The notes: generated by a model from the sequence alone, not told the origin. Shown: positions 18,376 to 28,203, numbered from the stretch's first letter. The stretch is 64,000 nt of DNA from Rapana venosa (GCA_028751875.1 CM054153.1:27163552-27227551); one strand, 5' to 3'. Numbers and translations: made by a program.

Positions 18376-18865
18376 GACATGTGTGTGTGTGTGAGAGATA
18401 GAGAGAGATTGAGTGACAGAGAGAGAGAGGGTGAGAGAGAGGGTGAGAGACAGAGAGAGGGTGAGAGAGAGAGAGGGTGAGAGACAGACACAGAGAGACA
18501 GACAGAGAGACAGAGACAGACACAGAGAGACAGACAGAGACAGACACACACAGAGAGACAGACACACACACAGAGACAGACAGACAGACAGACACAGAGA
18601 GACACAGACAGAGAGACAGACAGACAGAGACACAGACAGACAGAGACAGACAGAGACAGGGACAGACAGACACAGGCAGACAGACAGACAGAGACACAGA
18701 CAGACAGACACAGAGACAGACAGAGACAGGGACAGACAGACACAGGCAGACAGACAGACACAGACAGAGAACACAGACAGAGAGACACAAACAGAGAGAC
18801 ACACACAGACAGAGACAGACACAGACGGAGAGACGCAGACACACAGAAACGCAGAGAAGAAAACG
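18376..18865. repeat. (GAGA/GACA)n tract, ~490 bp, before exon 16
   Basis: Built of GACA, GAGA and CACA words with few pyrimidines except C. All six frames stay open (Arg-Asp-Thr or Cys-Leu-Ser-Val repeats), which explains several long false frames. It ends about 40 bp before exon 16. Confidence 0.95.
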
Positions 18866-18906
18866 ACACCGAAATAACCCCGTTGCCCCCCTTGTCTGCC
18901 GCCCAG

Positions 18907-19167
18907 GGCTCCAGCGGTGGAGGTCTGGCATCGGTCCACATGGAGCTGCTGCTGTTGCTGCAGGAGCTGCAGCAGGAACGTGCCAAGCATCAGCTGCAGT
19001 CCCCCCTGCCCTTCCCCACCACCCTGCCCCTCCTGTCGGCCAGCCTGGCCAGCTCGCGCACGGTGATCGCCGACCCCATCCAGTACCTGCAGCGCATGTC
19101 GCATGACTTGCTGCAGTCCATCACCCTCTTCTCCTCGCCCCCGTCCTCCGCCTCCAATATGACTCAG
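18907..19167 (+). CDS. DMXL2: DMXL exon 16: [11 protein letters not shown]...[17 protein letters not shown]
   Basis: The acceptor is TTGTCTGCCGCCCAG|GGCT and the donor GACTCAG|GTGGGT; 87 codons in phase 0. It encodes [20 protein letters not shown] and [20 protein letters not shown], a nearly invariant DMXL block, then [20 protein letters not shown]. It sits between a ~470-bp GACA/GA tract and a ~390-bp G/GT tract, so base composition changes sharply at both borders. Confidence 0.97.
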
Positions 19168-19531
19168 GTGGGTGTGGTGGTGGGTGTGGGTGGGTTGGGA
19201 GTTGGGTGTGGTGTGGGGGGGGGGGGGGGGGGGATGTGGTGTGTGAGTGTGTGTGGGTAAGGGGTAGGGTGGGTTGGTGGGGTAGGGTGGGGTGGGTGTG
19301 GGGGTGGGTGGGTGGGTGAGGATGGGGTGTGTGTGTGGGGGGGGGGGGGGGTTGTGGGGTGTGTGTGTGTGTTGGAGGGGAAGGGGGTAGTGGTGGTAGA
19401 AGGTGTGTGTGAGGGGAGGGAGGGGGTGGTGGTGGTGGAAGGTGTGTGTGTGTGTGCATGCATGTGTGTGTGTAATGGTGGCTGGATGGGTGGATGGTCA
19501 TGTGGGTTTGAAAGAGTGTAAGAGAGAGTTC

Positions 19532-19564
<33 letters not shown>

Positions 19565-19566
19565 AT
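19168..19566. repeat. G-rich (GGT/GGGT/GT)n tract after exon 16
   Basis: Starts at the exon 16 donor; contains G17, G15 and many GGG clusters that could form G-quadruplexes in the pre-mRNA. Confidence 0.93.
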
Positions 19567-20122
19567 ACGAGTATGTTGTGTGTGTCTTTATATGTATGTG
19601 TACATAACATGCAAACAGTCACGTAAATACATACATATGTGGCTGTAAGCATTCTAAACACAAAAAAGAGCAATCCTTCATATGCCTGGTGGTGTCTTTC
19701 ACAGTCAAGTAGTGGCATTTTTGTGTCAGAATCTTTTCCCAGAGACGGCGCTCTTTTTGCAGTGCATTCTTCAGGTGTGCTAAATGTATCGGTACACATG
19801 GGACCTCTGTTTATCGTTTTATCTGAAAGGTGTATACCAAGATCTCCAATTAGTATCCAGTGGATGAGGGGGGGGGGGGGGGGGAGGTTTCTGATTGGAG
19901 TTGAACCCCAGATCTTTCACTTTCTTGAATAGATACCTTTTCTCTAGGCCTCCAAACCACTATAAAGCCCTTGAGATGTAAGTAAGTGAAACTTCTCTGT
20001 TTGGTAACAGTGATAGTTTGTACTGAAAACACACATCATTGAGATTGGTAAGCAGAGAGAAAATCATCTCGACATTGTCGTCATGTAATGACTTGTTATC
20101 ATGTTGATGCTGTGACTGACAG
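19567..20122 (+). other. Rest of intron 16
   Basis: Contains a possible decayed SINE piece (ACATGGGACCTCTGTTTATC at ~19,797), an 18-G run at 19,868-19,884, and otherwise nothing recognisable. Confidence 0.45.
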
Positions 20123-20241
20123 GTGGTGTCGATGAGGAACCTGGCAGTGTCGCTGTCGTCATGTATATACCAGTGTCTGTGTGACAGTGACAGCTTCAGT
20201 GTCAACATGGCACGGGCAGCTGACCAGGACAACTTCATGGG
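20123..20241 (+). CDS. DMXL2: DMXL exon 17: LAVSLSSCIYQCLCDSDS
   Basis: The acceptor is CTGTGACTGACAG|GTGG and the donor ATGGG|GTGGGT (phase 2). It encodes VVSMRNLAVSLSSCIYQCLC, then DSDSFSVNMARAADQDNFMG, parallel to vertebrate LxxLAASLSASIYQALCDSHSxS and QFTGM. It is Cys-rich compared with vertebrates. Confidence 0.94.
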
Positions 20242-20597
20242 GTGGGTGCACTGGGCTTCTTTTGGTGTTGAGAGTTTTTTTCTGATTAACTTACCTGTAG
20301 AGCTGATTTTTGTGTCCAGTGTAACTCCTTATTTAGTGTAAATCTCTGAATGATGAAGCTCAGCTTCTACATTGTAGAACTATGTTTTTGGTTGTCTGTG
20401 GAGGAAAGTGTTTATGTGGAGAAAAATGCTTGTGTGTGTGTTTGTGAGATATTTTTTATTTGAAGTTATTTTAGAGTGTTTAAACCAATATGAAATGTAG
20501 CTTTCTTTTGTCTTTTTGAGATCATGGTTTGTTCAGTGTGCCTGTCAGTATTGTAATTGCCTTTCATGGGATGATTAAAGTGGTTTTGACTTGACTT

Positions 20598-20727
20598 GAC
20601 CATACCATACCGCATCACACCACACCACACCACACTGCACCATACCACACCGCACCACACCACACCGCACCACACCACACCACACTCCACCCCACCCCAC
20701 ACAACACAACACAACACAACACAACAA
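20598..20727. repeat. (CCACA)n/(CAACA)n pentamer minisatellite
   Basis: CCACA/CCGCA pentamers change to ACAAC pentamers. Directly preceded by TTTCATGGGATGATTAAAG and TTGACTTGACTTGACC, like the sequence at 2,360-2,406: probably a retrotransposon 3' tip that seeded the repeat. Confidence 0.88.
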
Positions 20728-21014
20728 TCTGAGGGTTGAACTTGGTTCCCTCCACGAAATTTCATTTCTTTATTATTGAGAGAAATCATAAAATGAAGAG
20801 TGGCAGACATTAAGGGAATAAGGTTCAAGAAACCTGTGCAGTCAGACTTGGTTTGATTCATGTTCACGTTGTCAGATTTGGGGGTCTTACCTGCAGCTTA
20901 GTATGCTATTAGCCGAGTTAGAAGACTGGAACTAACAGTAAAATGGCGTTCACTTAGCTCTTACAAATCTGGAAAAGTTGCTGAAGCAGTGGGGTTTTTG
21001 TTGTTGTTTGTTCC

Positions 21015-21305
21015 TTGGCTAGATCTCTGAGGTTCTCCAATGGTGAGTTTTTTATATATGCAACCATTTTTGCCCACCAATAAAGTAGCCAGCCACACTA
21101 CAACTTTGGGGATGATGTCTAAACACGACACCAGTGTGCGTGCATTAAAAAAAGTGTTTTGTCATCCATTCTTGTTGGCACGCAGTTTCCTACTTTTCCA
21201 AAAGGCGGAATGGATTTTAACGTGTGCACAAGATGTGCTGCATGTGTTTGCACAAGGGGGCCTCAGTTTATAGTCTCATCCGATGGACTTTTGTGGGAGT
21301 GGAGT
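21015..21305 (-). repeat. SINE family A, tail 2, minus strand
   Basis: CTTGGCTAGATCTCTGAGGT ... AAAGTAGCCAGCCACACTAC ... TTATAGTCTCATCCGATGGA. Confidence 0.8.
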
Positions 21306-21576
21306 ACAGAAGCACAGAAAACAAACCAACAATATGTACAAAACCAGAAACTGAAAGAAAGAGGAAAAGGTTTTTGCATGGAGTGGAGGAGAAATCAGAC
21401 TGGGGGGGAAAAAAGGAATAACTGCATAATACAGATGGTTCAAAGTGAGTAACAGACAAGAAAGCATCGTCGTAGGCTGGTTCACTCCTGCATATGCAGA
21501 GCCTGTGTACTCTGTGGTCGGCAGGACTATCAACAACAAGGTAGGATTGGACTGGATTGGTGTACTTTTGTTGCAG

Positions 21577-21692
21577 AGGACTGTACGTGGCTCCCAACAG
21601 CAGCCTGATGGCAGGAATCATACGACAGCGAAATCGCTCGGATGGGGGCAGCTGTGATGAACGCATCAACACCATGCCTGCCAAGTGGCCAG
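21577..21692 (+). CDS. DMXL2: DMXL exon 18: GLYVAPNSSLMAGIIRQRNR...AKWP
   Basis: The acceptor is TTTTGTTGCAG|AGGA and the donor GGCCAG|GTCAGC (phase 1). It encodes GLYVAPNSSLMAGIIRQRNR and ERINTMPAKWP. The closing Trp-Pro matches the vertebrate SSPAQWPG junction. The middle is variable in the family. Confidence 0.92.
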
Positions 21693-22465
21693 GTCAGCTT
21701 CTGTGTGGATACGAATTCAAAGAGATAGATATGTGTGTGTGTGTTTGAGTCTTTTGAAGTTGTGAAGTTGTTGGTGGTTTTGTTGAAACATTAAACTTTT
21801 ATCAGTTGTTAGATTCTTTTTTTGAGTGGGAGGGGGGGTTGAGGAGGAGGAGGAAGGGCAGTAGCTAGTTGAAAAGAAATGAAAAATGTTTTGATTAAGT
21901 TTATTGATGTTCTTTTTTTAATTGTGATAGTGGTTGTACATGTGCATGCACACACACACACACATGCGCGCCATCTAATCAAAGGGACAGTTTTCCTTTT
22001 GGTATCAGGGTTTATGAATGTCTAGTAAAACCATAGTCTCCCAAGTAATAGATTTAAATCATGCCAAAAATAGTTTTGCCAGGGAAAAATCCTTGTTGCC
22101 TTGGGTTCATTTACTCAGATAAACTGCATATTGTACTAGGGACCATAGTTTTAGCATCTTGGTCAGAAGATCAACAGCAAGATCACAAGTGAAATGGAAC
22201 ACAGAGAACTCTGTGCCCCTAAACTGGATTCAAACTACAGACACCACTCTTGCAAGTCTGGTTTTGTTCCATCATTGAGGTCTCTGCATTCTGTCTTCAG
22301 GTATACGGTCATACTATATTTGCTTCTTAGGTGAAGCCACATCGGTAAACCCACCAATGAGGCAGCCATATTCTGTCTTGATGGATAATTGTCGAACTAC
22401 ATTTTCTTCCTAGGTGTGTGGCCACGTTTTTTGTTAAAAACCTATGAAGAAGGCGGCTGCACTCC
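21693..22465 (+). other. Intron 18 before the acceptor array
   Basis: Contains a G/A-rich run near 21,830-21,860, a CA run at 21,950, and no recognised repeat or gene. Confidence 0.5.
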
Positions 22466-23317
22466 ATCTTCAAGAATGTTGTCCTACTCTTATGTTTGCT
22501 CTGTCAGGGGTGACCTCGCTGCACTGTTTGCTGGTGATCTTCAAGCATATTGTCACACTCTTATGTTTGCTCTGTCAGGGGTGACCTCTCTGCACTGTTT
22601 GCTGGTGATCTTCAAGCATATTGTCATCCTCTTATGTTTGCTCTGTCAGGGGTGACCTCTCTGCACTGTTTGCTGGTGATCTTCAAGCATATTGTCACAC
22701 TCTTATGTTTGCTCTGTCAGGGGTGACCTCGCTGCACTGTTTGCTGGTGATCTTCAAGCATATTGTCACACTCTTATGTTTGCTCTGTCAGGGGTGACCT
22801 CTCTGCACTGTTTGCTGGTGATCTTCAAGCATATTGTCACACTCTTATGTTTGCTCTGTCAGGGGTGACCTCTCTGCACTGTTTGCTGGTGATCTTCAAG
22901 CATATTGTCACACTCTTATGTTTGCTCTGTCAGGGGTGACCTCGCTGCACTGTTTGCTGGTGATCTTCAAGCATATTGTCACACTCTTATGTTTGCTCTG
23001 TCAGGGGTGACCTCTCTGCACTGTTTTCTGGTGATCTTCAAGCATATTGTCACACTCTTATGTTTGCTCTGTCAGGGGTGACCTCTCTGCACTGTTTGCT
23101 GGTGATCTTCAAGCATATTGTCACACTCTTATGTTTGCTCTGTCAGGGGTGACCTCGCTGCACTGTTTGCTGGTGATCTTCAAGCATGTTGTCATCCTCT
23201 TATGTTTGCTCTGTCAGGGGTGACCTCTCTGCAATGTTTGCTGGTGATCTTCAAGCATATTGTCACACTCTTATGTTTGCTCTGTCAGGGGTGACCTCGC
23301 TGCACTGTTTGCTGGTG
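22466..23317 (+). repeat. 71-bp x 12 tandem array carrying the exon 19 acceptor
   Basis: Twelve units with exactly 71-bp spacing: TGACCT at 22,511, 22,582, 22,653, 22,724, 22,795, 22,866, 22,937, 23,008, 23,079, 23,150, 23,221 and 23,292. Each holds TTTGCTCTGTCAG|GGGTGAC (acceptor and first exon bases) through CTGTTTGCTGGTG. The last unit overlaps exon 19 by 29 bp. The CTCG/CTCT variant follows G-T-T, G-T-T, G-T-T, G-T-G, so the higher-order unit is 213 bp. Confidence 0.98.
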
Positions 23318-23528
23318 AGCGGGAAGGACGAGGACTCCCCCAAGCTGCACGTGCTGCTGTGTGAAGCGCTGCTGTCGGTGTACGCCTCCCTGCTCATCAA
23401 CGGGCTGGCCATGTTCGAGACGCAGATTCTGTACCGCCTGCTGGCCAACAAGCTGGACCAGAACACCTGGGGGGCCCTCTTTGGCGGAGGGTGTCGCACA
23501 GCGATGAAGGTGGAGAAAACCATTCCCA
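23289..23528 (+). CDS. DMXL2: DMXL exon 19: LLCEALLSVYASLLINGLA...FGGGCR
   Basis: The acceptor TGCTCTGTCAG|GGGT is the twelfth and last copy of the 71-bp array; the donor is CCCA|GTGAGT (phase 1). It encodes GVTSLHCLLVSGKDEDSPKL, HVLLCEALLSVYASLLINGL and NTWGALFGGGCRTAMKVEK, equal in plan to vertebrate SLINLL..DEDQPKLxILLCEAxVAVYLSLLIxALA and WAAVFGGG. Only the last acceptor keeps the frame; any upstream copy reads into TGA at the next unit. Confidence 0.96.
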
Positions 23529-23587
23529 GTGAGTATATGGTGACACTGGTCAGTGAGGCCATGTATGCTGGAGCCGAGTGGTTTAAT

Positions 23588-23905
23588 AATAATGATGTAT
23601 GGAATTTATATAGCGCTGAATCTTGTAAAGCAACAAATCAAAGTGCTCAGATGACTTAAAAATTTTTTTATTTTTATTGAGGATAATGGAATAAGCACTC
23701 ATGTGCTTTAAAAAAAATTTTTTTTTTTACATCCAGTCCCCGTGTGTATGCGGTTTTGTAAATTCAGTCATCTGTTCCCACCGGCACACAGTGGCCTACT
23801 CTTTCAAAAAGCGGAACAGGATTTAACGTGTGCGCAAGATGTTCTGCATGCGTTCGCACACAGGGCCTCGGTTTATAGTTTCATCCAAAGGACTTTTAGA
23901 CTTGT
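23588..23905 (-). repeat. SINE family A, tail 1 with LINE-like end, minus strand
   Basis: Plus strand starts AATAATAATGATGTATGGAA, TATAGCGCTGAATCTTGTAA, then ATTGAGGATAATGGAATAAG and GTTTATAGTTTCATCCAAAG. Same composite as 38,030-38,290. Confidence 0.85.
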
Positions 23906-23950
23906 TTCATTTCAGTCCTGTGGGTCCATGAAGTTTTGAGTTTAAATTTT

Positions 23951-24294
23951 GGCAGTAATGGGGATTTTTGTAATCTACTTTTGGCAGTAACGGGGTGTTT
24001 TGTTATCTACTTTTGGCAGTGATGGGGATTTTGTAATCTACTTTTGGCAGTGATGGGGATTTTTGTAATCTACTTTTGGCAGTAATGGGGATTTTTGTAA
24101 TCTACTTTTGGCAGTGATGGGGATTTTTGTAATCTACTTTTGGCTGTAATGGGGATTTTTGTAATCTACTTTTGGCAGTGATGGGGATTTTTGTAATCTA
24201 CTTTTGGCAGTAATGGGGATTTTTATAATCTACTTTTGGCAGTGATGGGGATTTTTGTAATCTACTTTTGGCAGTGATGGGGATTTTTGTAATC
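23951..24294. repeat. Minisatellite, 32-bp unit, 11 copies
   Basis: GGCAGTRATGGGGATTTTTG + TAATCTACTTTT at 32-bp steps (one step of 31). The TAAT and TGAT versions partly alternate. Confidence 0.93.
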
Positions 24295-24387
24295 GACCAG
24301 GTCATTTTAAAGTGTAGATCTACCAATGCCTTTATTCTCTTCGTGTTCATACACTTGCAGAAAATCAAGGACCCCTGTGAACAAATA

Positions 24388-24474
24388 TCTTTGTGGTGGC
24401 TGGAACCTGGGTTGTATCCGAGGGCCATCATATCGCAAATACAATGCTCTAACCACTAGGCCATCCCAACCCCT
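24388..24474 (-). repeat. SINE family A head, minus strand
   Basis: Reverse complement has TTGGGATGGCCTAGTGGTTA (A box) and CCAGGTTCCAGCCACC (B box). Confidence 0.75.
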
Positions 24475-24665
24475 CTTAATTCATATGGTTTAACTGATAT
24501 ATTGTTCAGACATTAGATTAGTGTATTGACTTTCTGTATCTCTTTTCTGCGTCAATAATTGATTCTGAAATGCTTGTGTGTATTTAACTGATATAATGTT
24601 CAGACATTAGATTAGTGTATTGACTTTCTGTGCCTCCTTTCTATTTCAGTAATTGATTCTGAAAT

Positions 24666-24667
24666 GC

Positions 24668-24733
<66 letters not shown>
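24666..24733. repeat. (TG)~34 microsatellite at exon 20 acceptor
   Basis: Pure TG up to TGTCCAG; there is no normal pyrimidine tract. Confidence 0.97.
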
Positions 24734-24735
<2 letters not shown>

Positions 24736-24737
24736 AG

Positions 24738-24901
24738 AGCTGGGTGGGGACCCCCTGTCAGTGCAGCGACGGAAGCTGAACATGAAGGTGATGGGCTTCC
24801 ATCGGGAGAAGAAGGAGGAGAAAGACATCCCGGTGAAGGAGACCTACAAGGAGAAGTTTGTGCCTCCAGAACTCAGCATGATCACCTACTTCATGACCAA
24901 G
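24738..24901 (+). CDS. DMXL2: DMXL exon 20: YKEKFVPPELSMITYFMTK
   Basis: The acceptor is TGTGTCCAG|AGCT, directly after about 68 bp of TG repeats with no normal pyrimidine tract. The donor is ACCAAG|GTTTGC (phase 0 end). It encodes GDPLSVQRRKLNMKVMGFHR, a Lys/Glu-rich linker, then TYKEKFVPPELSMITYFMTK, matching vertebrate QRRRFNMRMLVPGR and YKEKFIPPELSMWDYFVAK. Confidence 0.96.
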
Positions 24902-24981
24902 GTTTGCCTGCAATCACACTCTTCTTGCATGTGTAATAGGAGAGCAAAAGGTTGTTCTCAGTGTGCTGCTACAGTTTTTGG

Positions 24982-25024
24982 GGTGATGGGCTAGTCTAGT
25001 AGTTTGAGCATTGAGCATTCAATT
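24982..25024 (+). repeat. SINE family A head remnant
   Basis: GGGCTAGTCTAGTAGTTTGAGCATTGAGCA. Very short, so tentative. Confidence 0.45.
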
Positions 25025-25075
25025 TATTCATATTCACATAACCAGTCATTAGTAGTTTAGATCTATACATACAAA

Positions 25076-25078
<3 letters not shown>

Positions 25079-25117
<39 letters not shown>

Positions 25118-25126
25118 CTCTTCTCA

Positions 25127-25181
<55 letters not shown>
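25079..25181. repeat. (CT)n then (CA)n compound microsatellite
   Basis: About 40 bases CT, TTCTCACT bridge, about 50 bases CA. Confidence 0.95.
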
Positions 25182-25183
<2 letters not shown>

Positions 25184-25499
25184 GAAAGTAGTGCACTTTG
25201 GTGGGGTGATGGGGATTCGGGCTGTTGAAGGCACGGAAAAATATGTGATGTAACAGCAGGGCAAGATCTTAGGTTGGAAATAGATATGTCTTGACCCTGA
25301 CATGTGATCGCTTTAGTTGATCTCATTCAAATAAAAGAACACTGTCACTAATCAATCAGTTCACTAACTCAAGTTAATCATGTACAAGTATGTAAATGTG
25401 TTGATTAATTCTCTTCTTCACATTGGCTTCTTGAACTGTAAACCCTTCAGAACCCGACTTGTAGGTGTTGACTGTGACATGCTGTTGTCCTCTGTGCAG

Positions 25500-25627
25500 C
25501 CCTTTGTGCAGTCCAGCAATTCTGTCATCGACTATGACTCTGACAACTCTCTGGAGTCTGAGGATGAGGTGGATGGTGATGATGACTTCGATGAAGATGA
25601 GTTGGACAGAGGTCGACCTAACACACT
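25500..25627 (+). CDS. DMXL2: DMXL exon 21: PFVQSSNSVIDYDSDNSLESEDE acidic segment
   Basis: The acceptor is TCCTCTGTGCAG|CCCT and the donor ACACT|GTGAGT (phase 2). It encodes PFVQSSNSVIDYDSDNSLES, then an Asp/Glu run ending DRGRPNTL. Vertebrates have PFLPLSDSGVIYDSDESxHSDEEDD, so the DYDSD/YDSDE motif and the acid tail are conserved. Confidence 0.95.
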
Positions 25628-26159
25628 GTGAGTATTAGTGTCGATAATAGTTGATTTTTTTTTCCTGTTTAGTAGTTGTACACAGGACAAAGATTTCAGA
25701 GACATAAAAATCATATCATTAGATCTGATGCTGGTATTAGTGGGTTAAAATTTTTTTTTTCAAATGATTATATTGTTTTCAAAGGTAAATCTTATGAAGT
25801 TTGAAGTCTATATGCAAAAAAATTGTATTAGTTTATAATGAGCCCCATCAGTTTGTATTAGTTTATGATTAGCCCCATCAGTGCAAGTAATTGTGTAACA
25901 GGTAATAAATATGAACAGTTATTGTGAAAAAAAAAAAAAGTAAACTCGTCTTTATGTGGTTGACCTGATCTGGAACATCACTATATTATTGTATTTTATT
26001 CATCATATTGAGTATATTTAATGTCTTTTATGCTGTGTTTTGTTCTCTTGTTGCTGGGATCCAGTGTTAACCTTTGCCTGTTTCAGAAAATAAATAATAT
26101 TTTGTGTGATTCTGTGTCTGCGTGTGCATTTGTCTTTGTATTTTTAAAGTTTTTGTTGT

Positions 26160-26546
26160 TGTTCCTCGGCTACAGCTTACAGATTATTTGTGTAAGTGAC
26201 AATTTTTCTCCACCATTAAGGTAGCCGCATTCCAACTTTGAGGATGGTATCTAAACATGACACCTGTATGTATGTGCTTTAAAAAAAATTTTTCACCAAT
26301 TCCTACCAGCTTGAAATGGCCTACAAACAGGTTTTTAACAAGTGTGCAAATGTTTCTCAGTGTGTTCGCTCACAGGGTCTCAGTTTATAGTCTCATCCAA
26401 AGGGCTTTTTTGGGAGTGGAGTCAGCACTGATGTTGACTCCAGGGTGAACTACCCTAAGGTGGCCACCTCTGAAGAAGCTCGATCCCAGGCCGTCAGACC
26501 ATAAGTGCAACACTCTAATCTCTAGACCAATCCTGTATCCCCTTTT
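26160..26546 (-). repeat. SINE family A, tail 2, full length, minus strand
   Basis: Plus strand runs from CTCGGCTACAGCTTACAGAT through AAGGTAGCCGCATTCCAACT, TTTATAGTCTCATCCAAAGG to CAACACTCTAATCTCTAGAC (reverse of the A-box head). Confidence 0.83.
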
Positions 26547-26634
26547 ATTTTTTTGAAGATAAGTGTCTCTGCAAGTGCACCTGTGTCTGTCCCTATTTGC
26601 ATGATAGCATGTGTATATCTATGCATGCTTACAT

Positions 26635-26636
<2 letters not shown>

Positions 26637-26711
<75 letters not shown>
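26637..26711. repeat. (GT)~37 microsatellite at exon 22 acceptor
   Basis: Pure GT up to GTTGCAG. Confidence 0.97.
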
Positions 26712-26712
<1 letters not shown>

Positions 26713-26716
26713 GCAG

Positions 26717-26847
26717 GAAGCTGTTGGGTCAGCAGGAGCACTGTGACCCCAACTCCTACAGCTGGTGTATCATGCGCTACGCGATCATGCGCGCTGTCCT
26801 CCTCAACCTCCGCACCTTCCTCCCCCAAGTTGGAATTGAACTCTCAG
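26717..26847 (+). CDS. DMXL2: DMXL exon 22: DPNSYSWCIMRYAIM
   Basis: The acceptor is TGTGTTGCAG|GAAG after about 75 bp of TG repeats; the donor is CTCAG|GTAACT (phase 1). It encodes KLLGQQEHCDPNSYSWCIMR and VLLNLRTFLPQVGIELS, equal to vertebrate HQDPNSYSWALLHLTMVKLVLHNVKNFFPIAGLE. Confidence 0.95.
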
Positions 26848-27114
26848 GTAACTCTCTTCTTTCTGTGTCTGTTTTGACTTTTGTGTGTGGGGTGGGGAGG
26901 GAGGAGGGTATACGTTTGTGTGTGTATGTGTTTGTAAGAGTATGTGTTTGTGCCTGGGGGCAGGCATTTGTGTGGGTCTGTGTGTGGGTCCCTGCATGTA
27001 TGTGTTTGTCTATTATGTTTGTTTTTTATTCTTTCATTTCGTTTATTCTTTTATTTTGAGGGTAATGGTCCCTGTGTATATCTGTTTGTCTGTTATTTGT
27101 TTTTTGTAGTCTTT

Positions 27115-27290
27115 TATTTCTATTATATTCTTTTGTATAGAGGATAATGGAATAAGCACTCATGTGCTTTTCTTTACATCCAGTCCCCATGTGCATGCAT
27201 TTTTGTAAATTTTGCCATCTGTCCCAACTGGCACAAATGGCTTACTCTTCTGAAAAGTCAGAAAAGGAATTTTTACATGCGTGCAAGATT
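27115..27290 (-). repeat. SINE family A, tail 1, minus strand
   Basis: GTATAGAGGATAATGGAATA, GCACTCATGTGCTTTTCTTT, then truncated after GTGCAAGATTGGGG. A second 3' tip lies at 27,040-27,066. Confidence 0.8.
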
Positions 27291-27512
27291 GGGGGGTGGG
27301 GGATGTTGGTGAAATCGGCTCTGATGTTAACTCCAGTCTGTGTTGTTTGTGTGTATGTTGGGTGTAGGTAAGGGAGTCGGTCTATTGGTACGCATACACA
27401 TATTTTTCGTTCTAGTATTTCTACAAGAAATCCCGTCTCATTTTTAGCCCAACACACACCGATGAAGAAAAAGACCGCTCTAAAACCAACGCTTGTCCTT
27501 TTTGCCTCACAG

Positions 27513-27708
27513 AGCTGCCCATCGTGTCACCCATGCTGCATGCGGTGATGCGCCTGCTGGAGCGCTGGGAGGCCATGATGCAGGCCCGCCTGGAGCTGTT
27601 CTCGGGTCCCCCGGACAACTTCATCCCTGGCCTGACCCTGCAGATCATCTCGGGCAAACCCACCTCCAAGCTGGATGCCCTGCTGAGCGCCGAGAACACT
27701 CCTTTTGT
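27513..27708 (+). CDS. DMXL2: DMXL exon 23: ELPIVSPMLHAVMRLLERWE...ENTPFV
   Basis: The acceptor is CTTTTTGCCTCACAG|AGCT and the donor TTTTGT|GTGAGT (phase 2). It encodes ELPIVSPMLHAVMRLLERWE, LELFSGPPDNFIPGL and LDALLSAENTPFV, parallel to vertebrate ELPVxSPLGxAVIxxLExWE, FEGPPPNYI and LEPENTPF. Confidence 0.95.
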
Positions 27709-27765
27709 GTGAGTAGGGGGCTTGGTCTGTGGGACAGGTGGCGTGTGGTTGATGACTCGTATCAC

Positions 27766-27882
27766 ATGCCCACTTGGCCGAGAGAGTCGGGATGTACTGT
27801 GGGCAAGGCATCTCCACTATAATCAAATTTCTGCCCAGTTTCCAAAACAGCAGCTGCCTCCTCTGCTGTTTTGGAGGTCGTC
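27766..27882 (+). repeat. Dispersed repeat, inverted copy of 50,050-50,165
   Basis: GCCCACTTGGCCGAGAGAGT, CTGTGGGCAAGGCATCTCCA, CTATAATCAAATTTCTGCCC and AGTTTCCAAAACAGCAGCTG: about 105 bp nearly identical in reverse to the other copy. Family unknown. Confidence 0.85.
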
Positions 27883-27957
27883 GTCGAACACGACGGACTA
27901 ACATACACATACACACCACACACACACACACACATGCAGGAATACGCTCTCCTCCCT

Positions 27958-28203
27958 GCTGTTCTTTGGCTAGAGCTCCAGGGTTTACCAGCAGTGACAG
28001 TTATGTGTAGGCGACCGTTTTTGCCTACCATTAAGGTAGCCGCATTTCGACTTCAGGGAATGATGTCTACACACGATACCAGTGTTTACTTTTGTCGTCT
28101 GTTCTTACCGGCCACAAGTGGCCTGCTCTTCTGAAAGGCAGAACAGGTTTTAGTGTGTGTGTGCAAGATGTTCTTTGTGTGTTTACACGTAGTACCTTGG
28201 TTT
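27958..28203 (-). repeat. SINE family A, tail 2, 3' part (split by nested SINE)
   Basis: TTGGCTAGAGCTCCAGGGTT ... AAGGTAGCCGCATTTCGACT ... TACCTTGGTTT. It continues at 28,482-28,548 after the insertion. Confidence 0.88.

Noticed and set aside
18291..19104. Long minus-strand frames rich in Cys-Leu-Ser-Val
   Set aside because: Translations of the GACA/GAGA microsatellite running into the antisense of exon 16.
22466..23317. CRISPR array or satellite of foreign origin
   Set aside because: Units are contiguous with no spacers, the genome is eukaryotic, and each unit contains the local exon 19 border.
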